Assembly (NCBI GenBank): GCA_903871875.1
Contig: CAIQIR010000107.1
Span: forward strand, 62,001-126,000
Reading direction: 5' to 3'
Length of the DNA: 64,000 nucleotides
From: an uncultured Schlesneria sp.
GTDB lineage: Bacteria; Planctomycetota; Planctomycetia; Planctomycetales; Planctomycetaceae
The notes under the pieces are model-generated. The model was not told the origin of the DNA, ran no database searches, and saw only the letters and a program-made list of their open reading frames with translations. Positions 53,428 through 61,975 of this stretch are shown piece after piece. The translations under genes and the position numbers were made by a program. Within the stretch, counting starts at the first letter, position 1. Every line of letters starts with the position of its first letter.

Positions 53428-55614
53428 TCACGGCCCTTTTATTAGGCCGTTGTCGCGCTCAATTTGCTCTTCCAAGCGCTTAACTTGGGCGTCCCGCTGC
53501 GTCTCGGCTCCCGATGCCCGGTATTCTGTCTTACGCCCCGTCAGCCGTTCTACCCAATAATCCGCCAGTTCGCGGATCTCGAGACGCGTGCTTCGCATCC
53601 AGTTCGTCAACATCAGTGGAGTAATCTTGGCGCCTTTGACATCGTCGCGTGAAAACCCCCAAAGCATCCGGAAAACCGCATCCGCATCCGCCGGTGGATA
53701 ATGCGTCTCCAATTCCGCTTTAAGTAACGTCCCGTAACTGGCGTTCATCGGTAACGACTGTCGAATTCCGTCGCGCGCGGCAAATCGAGCCTCCTCGTGA
53801 GGACACTCAGCCAATGTCTCCACCAGTGCGGCACAATTGTCAGTCGCAGAAAGACAGCGCGCAGCAAGCTCGGCAATCTTGGGGTTTTTGGAGTTTTTCA
53901 CGAGCGTCAGCATTGTCTGTTCAACCGGTTGATCGACGGCGAACGATTTCTCAAAAATCGATTGATATCGCCTTAAGGGTTGCATTCGACGTTTCCCGGC
54001 CTCACACCAATCGGGAACGGAAGGAAACACCATCGGCACGGAACGGACGGTGGCCGCAGCTCGTTCAGGGATGATATTCAGCGCCGAGAATTGGCCAATC
54101 TCCTGAACAATTCCTGCCCGGTTCGTCCACCTCGCGTCACCGGAAGTCACGTACAGCGTTGCCACGTACCATTGGTAATCGTTCAGTTTCTGAAATTGGG
54201 AAGGCTCTCGGACGGTCACTTCCAAACCACAGACGGTGTCCCCCGATAGCAGATCCAGCTTCCACAGATCCTCGCCAATCGCGATGCCGATCGTCCCATG
54301 ACCATTCTCCTCTTGTCGACTTGTCTGAAGAATCATTCTTCCGCGTACGACGTTAATTCCCTGCAGGGCCGCTTCGCTCGGCAACAGAAGCTGACCAACC
54401 GTCTCACCGACCATGGTCACTCGAACTCCCGCTTTGTCGAGTTCCAGCACCCCATCAAACGGTTCGAGATTGGCGATGATCTCACCCGGCTTGAGTTCGG
54501 ATCGATGTGGAACCATAAACCAATGGCGCCGGTCGTCGTCCAATTTAATGACGACTCCCTCGTTGGAGGTGTAGGCGACCTGCAAATCGGACAAGACTTC
54601 TTGAGGAAGCGTCGCCGACTTGGCCGCCGGAGCGGTTTCGACGGCTGCAACGTCTTTGGCCGGCAAAGCCGGAATCGGAACTTTGTTGTTGGAATCCGCC
54701 GCGACTTTGTCCAACCCCGGTTTGGGCATCGGCAGATCGGAATCATCCTTAGGAGGGGCCGGATCCAAACCGTCAGGCAGTTTCGATCCATCAGAGTGGG
54801 GCGCCGCCGGTTCTGGCAGAATCACGCTCTCGCGCTCCACGACTGCGACTTCAGGTGTCGCCTGCATTGGTTCAGACAGAACGACATCTTGGTCCGCGGT
54901 GTCGGTCGTCTCGTTCTTTTCGCGAACGACCTTCCGTTGCATCTCGATATTGGCCTGCTGGAACCCGGTCCACAGCCCCGGTGTCAAAATCACCGCGCAG
55001 ACGACCACGAGCAGGACCACGATCATCGAGGGAAAAAGTCGCTTGGGCCATGGTGCCGGCTTCAAATAGTCCGGCACGGCCGTGATCCGCTCATCTTCAA
55101 AACGGCTCGATTTCCCCGCCTCTCCCGGATTCGCTGCCGGAACATTTCGTGTGGAAATCGATTCGGGAGTATGCGACTTGATCGTTAGCGAGGTGTCATT
55201 CGGAACCGCCAACTGCGACGACACCTCAACCGGGCCGAGCGCGTACAAGCGCTCACGACTGCCATCCGACACCTCCGTTGTCTCTCCGAGAATCAGCGTC
55301 AAAACCTGATGACAAGCTGCCGTTTCAGCCAGCATTTCGTCCGAGGCGAGCAGCACTCTCTCCACGTCCGCATACTGGTCGGCTGGCAACGCATTGTCCA
55401 GATATTGTGCGACGATGTTTGGATCAATTCCCATCTCCGGGCCAAAAACCTCCGGAGCCTTCAACCGTCGACGTCGCATGACTTCACGGATGCGGCTAAC
55501 CAAAAGTTGAGCCATCGGACTCTCTTGAATTTTCTGTCCGATGTTCTGCGTATCCGCAGGTGAAAGCACATCGTCCAGGTACGCCAGCAACGTTCTCAAA
55601 GTCAGTCGCATCAT
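53428..55614 (-). CDS. Large membrane-anchored protein, planctomycete-type
   Basis: A 728-aa protein. The N-terminal ~130 residues are helical with two LAYLDD-like/QYLDN repeats (LAYLDDVLSPADTQNIGQKI, VAQYLDNALPADQYADVE), a layout often seen in planctomycete anti-sigma-like or putative zinc-finger relatives, but without the Cys/His zinc ligands. A single membrane helix (SMIVVLLVVVCAVILTPGL) lies near residue 200. A Pro/Asp-rich linker follows, then beta-rich sequence (roughly 340-500) and a helical C-terminal part with TLVKNSKNPKIAELAARCLSA. N terminus inside, C terminus outside is likely. It carries no recognised catalytic motif. Two ATGs at 55614 and 55611 are possible starts. No nearby sigma factor gene was seen. 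Confidence 0.75.
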   Translation of the reverse strand: MMRLTLRTLLAYLDDVLSPADTQNIGQKIQESPMAQLLVSRIREVMRRRRLKAPEVFGPEMGIDPNIVAQYLDNALPADQYADVERVLLASDEMLAETAACHQVLTLILGETTEVSDGSRERLYALGPVEVSSQLAVPNDTSLTIKSHTPESISTRNVPAANPGEAGKSSRFEDERITAVPDYLKPAPWPKRLFPSMIVVLLVVVCAVILTPGLWTGFQQANIEMQRKVVREKNETTDTADQDVVLSEPMQATPEVAVVERESVILPEPAAPHSDGSKLPDGLDPAPPKDDSDLPMPKPGLDKVAADSNNKVPIPALPAKDVAAVETAPAAKSATLPQEVLSDLQVAYTSNEGVVIKLDDDRRHWFMVPHRSELKPGEIIANLEPFDGVLELDKAGVRVTMVGETVGQLLLPSEAALQGINVVRGRMILQTSRQEENGHGTIGIAIGEDLWKLDLLSGDTVCGLEVTVREPSQFQKLNDYQWYVATLYVTSGDARWTNRAGIVQEIGQFSALNIIPERAAATVRSVPMVFPSVPDWCEAGKRRMQPLRRYQSIFEKSFAVDQPVEQTMLTLVKNSKNPKIAELAARCLSATDNCAALVETLAECPHEEARFAARDGIRQSLPMNASYGTLLKAELETHYPPADADAVFRMLWGFSRDDVKGAKITPLMLTNWMRSTRLEIRELADYWVERLTGRKTEYRASGAETQRDAQVKRLEEQIERDNGLIKGP

Positions 55615-55927
55615 GTTCGAGCCCTCTGAACCCGGATCGACAATTGATCCTGATTCACGTTCCGTGTTGGTATACGATCACCCCGATTCGGGGTAACGTG
55701 ACGGTCCATCAAGCATTTGCCGTCACACCTAAATAGTGTGCGTCGCAAGTTTGACTCCGTACAAGTTTCTTTGATTTCTTGGTCAGTTTTTGGGATCGTG
55801 TCATTGGGGTACCGGCCGTTCATCTAGACTGTACCTGCTGAGGAAGGCCGGCTCTAAAGTGCAATTCACACACGATGACAACAGGGCCGAGCCCCTCGCA
55901 TTTGTCCGCGCACGCGAAAGGCGATTC
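55615..55927. other. Divergent promoter region, 313 bp
   Basis: It separates the divergent large membrane protein and ThuA genes. It contains a small palindrome ACCCCGATTCGGGGT near 55681. No open frame is convincing and no promoter could be assigned. Confidence 0.5.
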
Positions 55928-56788
55928 ATGTCCGCTCAGCGATTGGCCACGGCTCTTGTGGGCGCAGTCCTTTTCGCCCTGCCTTGCTCGATACCAGTCG
56001 GTGCTCAAGACAGACCAACAACTGCGTCCCGCCCCAAACGACTTCTTCTGCTCGCCCAAAGCCCAGATTCACACCCCAAGACAACTCATGAATACCTGGA
56101 GGGTAATCGAGTCATCGCCCGGTTGCTGCAGGGGCATCAATCGATCCAAACCATCGTCGTCCTCGCCGACAGTCCGTGGCCAGATGGCCCTGAGCTTCTG
56201 GAGAACGCCGATGGCGTCTTACTCTTTCTGACTGAGGGTGCCAAATGGATCAGCGCGGACGACAAACGTTTGGCAGCGTTTCAACGTCTGGCTCAACGGG
56301 GTGGCGGGTTGACATGCTTGCACTGGGGAATGGGAACTCGCGACACAGTTCCGGTCACCAATTTCGTGTCATTGTTTGGTGGCTGTCACGGGGGGCCGGA
56401 CCGAAAATACAAAGTTACCGATTTTCAAGTCTCCGTCTCTTCTTCCTCGCATCCGACGACGTCGGGGATTCTGCCGTTCGAAATCCACGACGAGTTCTAC
56501 TACGACTTAAAGTGGCCCGCTTCTCGCGTCGGCCTCACACCGCTGCTTCACGTGCGACTCGACGATGTCGACTTTCCCGTAGCATGGGCATGGGAGCGTC
56601 CCGACACGGGTCGCTCGTTCGGCTTCACGGGGCTTCACTTTCACGAAAATTGGAGGCGGCTGGAATATCGACGCCTGGTGGCCCAAGGAATTCTATGGAC
56701 CTTGCACGAGCCAATTCCTGCAGCCGGACTGACGCTCGACGTTTCTGATGCGGAACTCACTCTCCCAGCGACATGTCCAGGTAAGTGA
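55928..56788 (+). CDS. ThuA-domain exported protein
   Basis: A 286-aa exported protein of the ThuA (glutamine amidotransferase-like) family, common in planctomycetes near sugar dehydrogenases. After a signal peptide (ATALVGAVLFALPCSIPVGA) the mature part has KRLLLLAQSPDSHPKTTHEY, a GxLLFLTEGAKW strand, RGGGLTCLHWGMG at the nucleophile-elbow position (no cysteine nucleophile), and GRSFGFTGLHFHENW near the end. The start is ATG 55928, which begins the signal peptide; the frame runs further back to 55790. The parS-like site at 56792 follows 3 bp after the stop. Confidence 0.85.
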   Translation: MSAQRLATALVGAVLFALPCSIPVGAQDRPTTASRPKRLLLLAQSPDSHPKTTHEYLEGNRVIARLLQGHQSIQTIVVLADSPWPDGPELLENADGVLLFLTEGAKWISADDKRLAAFQRLAQRGGGLTCLHWGMGTRDTVPVTNFVSLFGGCHGGPDRKYKVTDFQVSVSSSSHPTTSGILPFEIHDEFYYDLKWPASRVGLTPLLHVRLDDVDFPVAWAWERPDTGRSFGFTGLHFHENWRRLEYRRLVAQGILWTLHEPIPAAGLTLDVSDAELTLPATCPGK

Positions 56789-56791
56789 TTC

Positions 56792-56807
56792 CGTTCCACG
56801 TGGAACG
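56792..56807. other. parS-like site 1
   Basis: CGTTCCACGTGGAACG, a perfect palindrome containing GTTCCACGTGGAAC, an exact match to the degenerate parS core GTTYCACGTGRAAC. It lies just after the ThuA gene, 93 bp before the fusion gene. Confidence 0.8.
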
Positions 56808-56862
56808 TTGGAACAAATGCGCACAGTTGGAGACATGCAACAGAGGGACAGTATAGATAAGA

Positions 56863-56878
56863 TGTTTCACGTGGAACG
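56863..56878. other. parS-like site 2
   Basis: TGTTTCACGTGGAACG, 14 of 16 to the consensus TGTTTCACGTGAAACA and an exact match to GTTYCACGTGRAAC. It lies in the upstream region of the MnmC(o)-MnmM gene, 6 bp before the TTG start, so ParB binding could affect expression. Confidence 0.85.
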
Positions 56879-56884
56879 GAGCAA

Positions 56885-58597
56885 TTGACGCCGGTGACAT
56901 CTCATTTCGACGCCATCATCATCGGGCAAGGCTTGGCGGGCACAGCCCTCGCCTGGACGTGGAAGTGGTCGGGCGCCCGAGTTCTGGTGCTCGATCGCGA
57001 AACAACCGTGACTGCGTCAAAGATCGCGGCCGGCCTAATCACTCCTATTACGGGTCAAAAGCTGGTGACGACTTGGCGTCACATGGAACTCTGGCCCGCC
57101 GCGGTGGCATTCTATCGCCGATTTGAAGCCGAAACGGGAACCTCGGTTTTCCGGCAGCCTTCCATGGTCCGGCTGTTTGCCGACGAAGGCGAAGTTGCGA
57201 TTTTTGAACGCCGCCGTGCGGCGGGAGCATTTGACGGGTTAATCAACCAACCGGTGCCACTTGTGGACAACGAATGGTTCTTTGCCGAACGAGGTGGGTG
57301 TGAAATGTGTCCCGGCGGGCAACTCGACATCCCTGCCTACTTGAAGACGTCGCGAGCTCACTTTGCCCGTGAGGGAGGCTATCTCCCCACAGATGTGGAT
57401 GTGTCACGTGAAATCGAGTTCACCGCCGCCGGAGTACGACTCCAAGGTCTCGGTGTGAGCGCAAACGCGATCTTCTTTTGCCAGGGATTCGATACCAGAG
57501 ATAACCCCTGGTTTCGAGACGTCCAATTCAAACCGGCCAAAGGCGAAATTTTGACGCTGCGAATCCCCGGCCTTGCAGAACACCGGGTGATCCATCGCGG
57601 CATCTGGCTGGCCCCTGTGGGCAGTGAACTATTCCGGGCGGGCTCGACTTACAATTGGAACTGTCTCGACATTCAACCGACGTCTGCCGCTCGCGACGAA
57701 ATCGCTGGGCAGCTTCGCGAGTTTTTACGGCTGCCCATTGAGGTCGTTTCGCACCAAGCCGCAGTCAGGCCAATTCATCGAAACCAGTATCCAGTCATTG
57801 GACGTCACCCGCTGCAGTCCCGGTTAGGTTACTTCAATGGACTGGGATCGAAGGGATCGTTACATGCTCCTTTTTTTGCGAGGCAACTCGTCTCGTACTG
57901 GAACGGTGAAACGAGCATCGATCCCGATGTTGATCTGAATCGCAAAACGAAGTGGCATGGAAATCTCCATACCAGGCCCCTTCCAGACGATCCACGAGCG
58001 ACTCCGCCAATCCACGTGGAACGCCCCCGGAAACGGTCACTGACAGACCAAGCTCAGGACGCGGTTCGCGAGGTTCTGCAGACCGGGGACACTGCCATTG
58101 ATGCAACCACCGGTAACGGACACGACACTCAGTTTCTCGCCGAGCGAGTGGGCACCCAGGGGTTGGTCTTCGGGTTTGATATCCAGTCGGCTGCCCTTGA
58201 AAAGACCAAGTTGCGACTGGCGGACGCGAAATTGCCAAACGTGGTCCTGATCAACCAGAACCACAATCAACTGAAGACACTGATTCCACCAGGGCTACGA
58301 GGTGGAATCGCAGCAGTCATGTTCAACCTGGGATATCTTCCAGGCGGCGACAGATCCATCGTCACCCACCCGGAATCGACCCGTACCGCCATCACCGCTG
58401 CCACGGAAATATTAAGGCCGGGGGGGCTGGTGACAATCCTCGCCTATACCGGACACGGCGGTGGTGCGAATGAGGCCGAAGTTGTGGAATCGGTGCTCAA
58501 ATCGCTTTCGACCACCGAATTCGAAGTCACCCAGATCGAGAGCCAACCCGGCCGCACACCGGGACCACGATTGTTTCTTGTGAAACGGCGGCAATAG
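56885..58597 (+). CDS. Fused FAD oxidase (MnmC(o)-type) and MnmM/YtqB-type tRNA methyltransferase
   Basis: A 570-aa bifunctional protein. Residues 1-~350 are a D-amino-acid-oxidase-fold FAD enzyme: GQGLAG at 14-19, TASKIAAGLITPITGQKLV at ~43-61, and HRNQYPVIGRHP and YFNGLGSKGSLHAP near the end. This pattern is that of MnmC(o)-like oxidases that remove the carboxymethyl group of cmnm5U34. Residues ~383-570 are a class I methyltransferase of the MnmM/YtqB family: DATTGNGHDTQFLAE at 406-420 and FNLGYLPGGDRSI at 480-492, which methylates nm5(s2)U34. The two steps together make mnm5U34 in tRNA. E. coli MnmC does both with a different methyltransferase and the opposite order. The start is TTG 56885 or GTG 56894; two parS-like sites lie in and two before the gene. 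Confidence 0.85.
   Translation: MTPVTSHFDAIIIGQGLAGTALAWTWKWSGARVLVLDRETTVTASKIAAGLITPITGQKLVTTWRHMELWPAAVAFYRRFEAETGTSVFRQPSMVRLFADEGEVAIFERRRAAGAFDGLINQPVPLVDNEWFFAERGGCEMCPGGQLDIPAYLKTSRAHFAREGGYLPTDVDVSREIEFTAAGVRLQGLGVSANAIFFCQGFDTRDNPWFRDVQFKPAKGEILTLRIPGLAEHRVIHRGIWLAPVGSELFRAGSTYNWNCLDIQPTSAARDEIAGQLREFLRLPIEVVSHQAAVRPIHRNQYPVIGRHPLQSRLGYFNGLGSKGSLHAPFFARQLVSYWNGETSIDPDVDLNRKTKWHGNLHTRPLPDDPRATPPIHVERPRKRSLTDQAQDAVREVLQTGDTAIDATTGNGHDTQFLAERVGTQGLVFGFDIQSAALEKTKLRLADAKLPNVVLINQNHNQLKTLIPPGLRGGIAAVMFNLGYLPGGDRSIVTHPESTRTAITAATEILRPGGLVTILAYTGHGGGANEAEVVESVLKSLSTTEFEVTQIESQPGRTPGPRLFLVKRRQ
57400..57415. other. parS-like site 3 (weaker, within gene)
   Basis: TGTGTCACGTGAAATC, 13 of 16 to the parS consensus but off the GTTYCACGTGRAAC core on both arms. 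Inside the fusion gene. Confidence 0.45.
58008..58023. other. parS half-site 4 (weak, within gene)
   Basis: CAATCCACGTGGAACG has an exact right half (CACGTGGAAC) but a degenerate left half. It lies in the linker region of the fusion gene. Listed because it sits among stronger sites. Confidence 0.3.
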
Positions 58598-58627
58598 AAA
58601 AACACCGCGTTCTGCTAAACCAGTTGA

Positions 58628-58673
58628 AACGAAACGAACCCTTCGACGTTTCCGTCGAAGGGTTCGTTTCGTT
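58628..58673. terminator. Perfect 21-bp hairpin, probable bidirectional terminator
   Basis: AACGAAACGAACCCTTCGACG pairs without mismatch with its complement around the 4-nt loop TTTC (I give the left arm only as its first 20 bases plus one: positions 58628-58648; right arm 58653-58673). It lies between the convergent fusion gene and tRNA-Pro, ending 5 nt from the tRNA 3' end. No T-run follows. Confidence 0.6.
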
Positions 58674-58676
58674 AGC

Positions 58677-58753
<77 letters not shown>

Positions 58754-58801
58754 CACGAGTGGCACAGTCTAGGCGCGATTGATTCGGCCGTCAATGAGGT
58801 C

Positions 58802-58817
58802 GGTTCCACGTGAAACC
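58802..58817. other. parS-like site 5, beside parB
   Basis: GGTTCCACGTGAAACC, 13 of 16 to consensus and an exact match to the GTTYCACGTGRAAC core. It lies 17 bp beyond the parB stop codon. Confidence 0.85.
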
Positions 58818-58833
58818 GCCCATCTTTCCGATC

Positions 58834-59778
58834 TCACGCCGCTCGTTGCAATTTTCCGACGATCCGCTCGAAATCATCGTTCGATGCAAAGTCGATGACA
58901 ATTTTACCTTTGTCCTTCGCCTTGCCCGACAATTTGATTTCGACGTTGGTACCCAGCCAGTCACGCAACTGATTTTGCAGCCCGGTGACATGCGACGTGT
59001 GATTCGCAACAACGGCAGGTTGATTCTCGCCAGGACCGGGAAACGGAACAACATCAGCGTCTTTCGCGACCAGCAATTCGCGAACGGCTTCTTCCGTCTT
59101 GCGGACGGACAGATTCTCTTTCTGAATACGCTGCGATAGATTGACCTGGGCTTCCTCGTTCTTAATCGCCAGGATGGCCCGGGCATGCCCCGCGCTAATC
59201 TTATCCGAGCGAAGATCGCTCTTCACGGTTTCGGGCAGCTCAAGGAGTCGCAGCATATTGCTGACGGTCGAACGTTCGAATGACAATCGACGAGCCAAGT
59301 CTTCGATCGTGCAACCGAATCGCTTCAGATAGTCCTGAAAGGCGATTGCCTTTTCGAGCACGTTCAGATCTTGGCGCTTCAGATTCTCTTCGAGCGCGAC
59401 TTCACTGACCTGTTGATCGGTCAGGTTCAGAACACGACAGGGGACTTGACGAAGCCCCGCCTTCTTGGCGGAAATCAATCGTCGCTCTCCGGCGATCAGC
59501 TGATATCCGTCACCAGCCGGGCGAACCAATAGCGGCTGCAAAACGCCGTGCTGACGGATACTGTCAACCAGTTCATTGAGGGCCGTCTGGTCAAAATCCT
59601 GGCGAGGTTGGAATGGGTTCCGATCAATCAGTTCCACGGAAATTTCCGTTTGATCGCCAGCTGTCAGTTCATCGGTTCCCCCCATGGGAGCCGTGCCGAG
59701 CAGTGCATTCAAACCGCGTCCGAGCCGCCGTCGGGATGGTTCCTGGAGGCCGTGTTCTTGACCAAGCTGCTCGTCCAT
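58834..59778 (-). CDS. parB: Chromosome partitioning protein ParB
   Basis: A 314-aa ParB/Spo0J family protein, a CTP-dependent DNA clamp that binds parS sites and helps segregate chromosomes. Domain order: a basic N-terminal RRRLGRGLNALLG that normally contacts ParA, the nuclease-like domain with IDRNPFQPR and the CTP motif GERR at 97-100, a helix-turn-helix region with IEDLARRLSFERSTVSNMLRLLELP, and the C-terminal dimerisation domain (FASNDDFERIVGKL). ATG 59778 has AAGGAA upstream; the longer frame to 59886 lacks support. parA is not adjacent. Candidate binding sites lie just downstream (58802) and up to 3 kb away (56792 onward). Confidence 0.95.
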   Translation of the reverse strand: MDEQLGQEHGLQEPSRRRLGRGLNALLGTAPMGGTDELTAGDQTEISVELIDRNPFQPRQDFDQTALNELVDSIRQHGVLQPLLVRPAGDGYQLIAGERRLISAKKAGLRQVPCRVLNLTDQQVSEVALEENLKRQDLNVLEKAIAFQDYLKRFGCTIEDLARRLSFERSTVSNMLRLLELPETVKSDLRSDKISAGHARAILAIKNEEAQVNLSQRIQKENLSVRKTEEAVRELLVAKDADVVPFPGPGENQPAVVANHTSHVTGLQNQLRDWLGTNVEIKLSGKAKDKGKIVIDFASNDDFERIVGKLQRAA

Positions 59779-59999
59779 GATTCGTTCCTTGGCAAAAAGC
59801 ATAATCGCCGCACAATCTTTGGCGGCGAGATTTAACAGACAAAGGTGAGACGCTGGATGGGACCGCGATTCTAATCGCGACCGCAAAAAAGGGACAAGAG
59901 GAAATTACTAAGTCGTGCGGCACAATTTGGGGCCGCTGCCAAAATGCGTTCCCAACCAACGTTCTCAAGCCGCTTCAAACGATTTCCTCCGGACCAATC

Positions 60000-61877
60000 C
60001 TATTTCTTTTCGCCATACAGCCAGACTTTGGGCTCGACATCAGGGAGGCCTTTAGGAATATGGCCGTAGAAATCCTCCGTCTTTTGCGAGTCCAACTCAA
60101 CAAGATGACTCGCGCCGGCCTGCAACGTTTGGCAGAGTTTTCTCAGGCTCAACATTCGATTTGTTGCCACGAACTGCGGGCTGCTGCGCGATTGCTCACC
60201 GAACACCGCGAAGGTCGGCAAGGGCGAATGTTGACCGAGGGCATCCAGATTCTGAACGGGACTGACATTCTTTTGACCGTTTGCATTTAAGCCGAAGACC
60301 ATCGCAGGCTCTCCCCACACCAGCACAATCGCATCACGGGAAGGGCCGCGACGAGAGAGTTCTTCGTTAATTGTTTTTGAAAACCGCTGTGCCACATCTG
60401 CCAGATGCGATCGATCACTCAGTGCATGTGAAGTCCCTTGAACAGACCTCATCAGACAATTGACGACGACCCAGACGACAATCACCCATTCGATTCGATG
60501 GGGAGACCAGTGGGCGGGAGCTTGACCGGCGGACGAAGCGAGATCCGGCCGATTGCGGTTTCGCCAAAACTGAACGGCCAACCCCACCCCGAGCCAGATC
60601 GCGAACAACCAGGGAAGAACCAGTCGGGGATAGGGGTAGTAAAATGGCGTCGCGATTGTCATTCCTGCCAACCAGACTGCCAACAAACAAGCAGCAATTC
60701 GAGGTGGTGCCGGGCTGTCAAAACGCAGCTTCAATCTCAAGGCAACAGCAGACGCGATCAATAGTGTTAACGGATGCATGAACACGGCACAGCGATTGAA
60801 AAGATTCCCGACTTCCATCGCAAATGCACTTAGCAGACGAAAGTCGAATCCGGCGGAGACGGCCTGTTGCCCAATGGAGGCGAGTGCGCCAATGATTTCA
60901 GAGAAATTCCGGTCTTGATAGCCGTTCCGATGAGCATTGTTTCGAGCCATCCAGACGGCGGCCTCCGTGAACATGCCGATCCCGTTCTCGTACATTCCGA
61001 CATGCTCAAGCTGCTTCAAAGCCGAATCCCGCCAGCCCTTCAGACCGACGACGTATTGCCGATGGTTCGCCGCAACGGCCGCATAGCCTGATTGTTTTTG
61101 AAGACTCCAGAGCACCGGCGACCAGACGAACCCTGCGGTCGCGGCAACCAAAATCCAGATGATGCCTGTCCGCCAAATCTGACGATCGCAGCGAGGTGTC
61201 AACAGCTGCCAGAAGGCGCCCCCGGCCAAGCCAATCGCGAGCGGCAGCCAACCGTTGTATTTGGTCCACCAGGCCAGACCTGCGAAGCCTCCCGCGAGAA
61301 GAATTTCGCGCCACGGAACTGGTCCAACCGAGAGCGATTTGACCTTCCCTCGTTCTCCGAATGGAGCACAGGATGGTGCCGCTTTCACCAGCGCCTGCCA
61401 GACAAAATAAACAGACCACAAGACGAATAAACAAACAGGCACGTCGGTCAACGCGGCGCGACTGTAGCAGGCGTGAAAATCACTTGTTGCGACCAGCCAG
61501 GCCGAAACCAAGCCCGCACTCGGACCGAACCACCGGCGGCCAACCCACCAGATCGAGGGAATGGTGGCGATCCCGGCGATCAGGCAGGGGATCATCGGGA
61601 CAAAGCCAGTCGGCGTGAAACCACAGAGAGAAGCGATGATCATCGACCACTCAATCATGGCCGGCAGCAGCGGCGGTGCATAAAGATGTTGAGCCGGATA
61701 GGGGTAGCCGCCAAACCAGAAATTCGAGGCGTAAACCCCTTCGTCAAAGTGTTCGACCGCTATTCGACCCGGAAAACTCAAGCGCAGTCCGGCCCCCACG
61801 ACAACGGCTGCCGTGAGCCACAACAGTTCGTTCCGGGAGATACTTGGCGGCGACGCGGACGGGCGAGAGTGATTCAT
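60000..61877 (-). CDS. GT39/ArnT-like glycosyltransferase, multi-pass membrane protein
   Basis: A 625-aa membrane protein of the dolichyl-phosphate-mannose/ArnT glycosyltransferase superfamily. The N-terminal FPGRIAVEHFDEGVYASN places the conserved acidic catalytic pair (D-E) in the first external loop. A SRAALTDVPVCLFVL segment, typical of the family's second signature, follows. There are about ten membrane helices. The C-terminal ~130 residues are soluble (SRRGPSRDAIVLVWGEP). It probably glycosylates lipids or proteins on the outer face of the cytoplasmic membrane using a lipid-linked sugar; the sugar is unknown. ATG 61877 has no clear ribosome-binding site; ATG 61919 is an alternative. Confidence 0.8.
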   Translation of the reverse strand: MNHSRPSASPPSISRNELLWLTAAVVVGAGLRLSFPGRIAVEHFDEGVYASNFWFGGYPYPAQHLYAPPLLPAMIEWSMIIASLCGFTPTGFVPMIPCLIAGIATIPSIWWVGRRWFGPSAGLVSAWLVATSDFHACYSRAALTDVPVCLFVLWSVYFVWQALVKAAPSCAPFGERGKVKSLSVGPVPWREILLAGGFAGLAWWTKYNGWLPLAIGLAGGAFWQLLTPRCDRQIWRTGIIWILVAATAGFVWSPVLWSLQKQSGYAAVAANHRQYVVGLKGWRDSALKQLEHVGMYENGIGMFTEAAVWMARNNAHRNGYQDRNFSEIIGALASIGQQAVSAGFDFRLLSAFAMEVGNLFNRCAVFMHPLTLLIASAVALRLKLRFDSPAPPRIAACLLAVWLAGMTIATPFYYPYPRLVLPWLFAIWLGVGLAVQFWRNRNRPDLASSAGQAPAHWSPHRIEWVIVVWVVVNCLMRSVQGTSHALSDRSHLADVAQRFSKTINEELSRRGPSRDAIVLVWGEPAMVFGLNANGQKNVSPVQNLDALGQHSPLPTFAVFGEQSRSSPQFVATNRMLSLRKLCQTLQAGASHLVELDSQKTEDFYGHIPKGLPDVEPKVWLYGEKK

Positions 61878-61975
61878 GCAATAAAGATATCGCGCCGACG
61901 GTTGGATCGTCTCCCCCAAGCGTCTATGATTTCATGGCAGAATGATTTGGTATCACTTTCCAGGAATAATGTCAG

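Noticed and set aside
54298-55188. 296-codon open frame on the plus strand
   Set aside because: Antisense to the large membrane protein gene; Arg/His-rich translation typical of antisense shadows.
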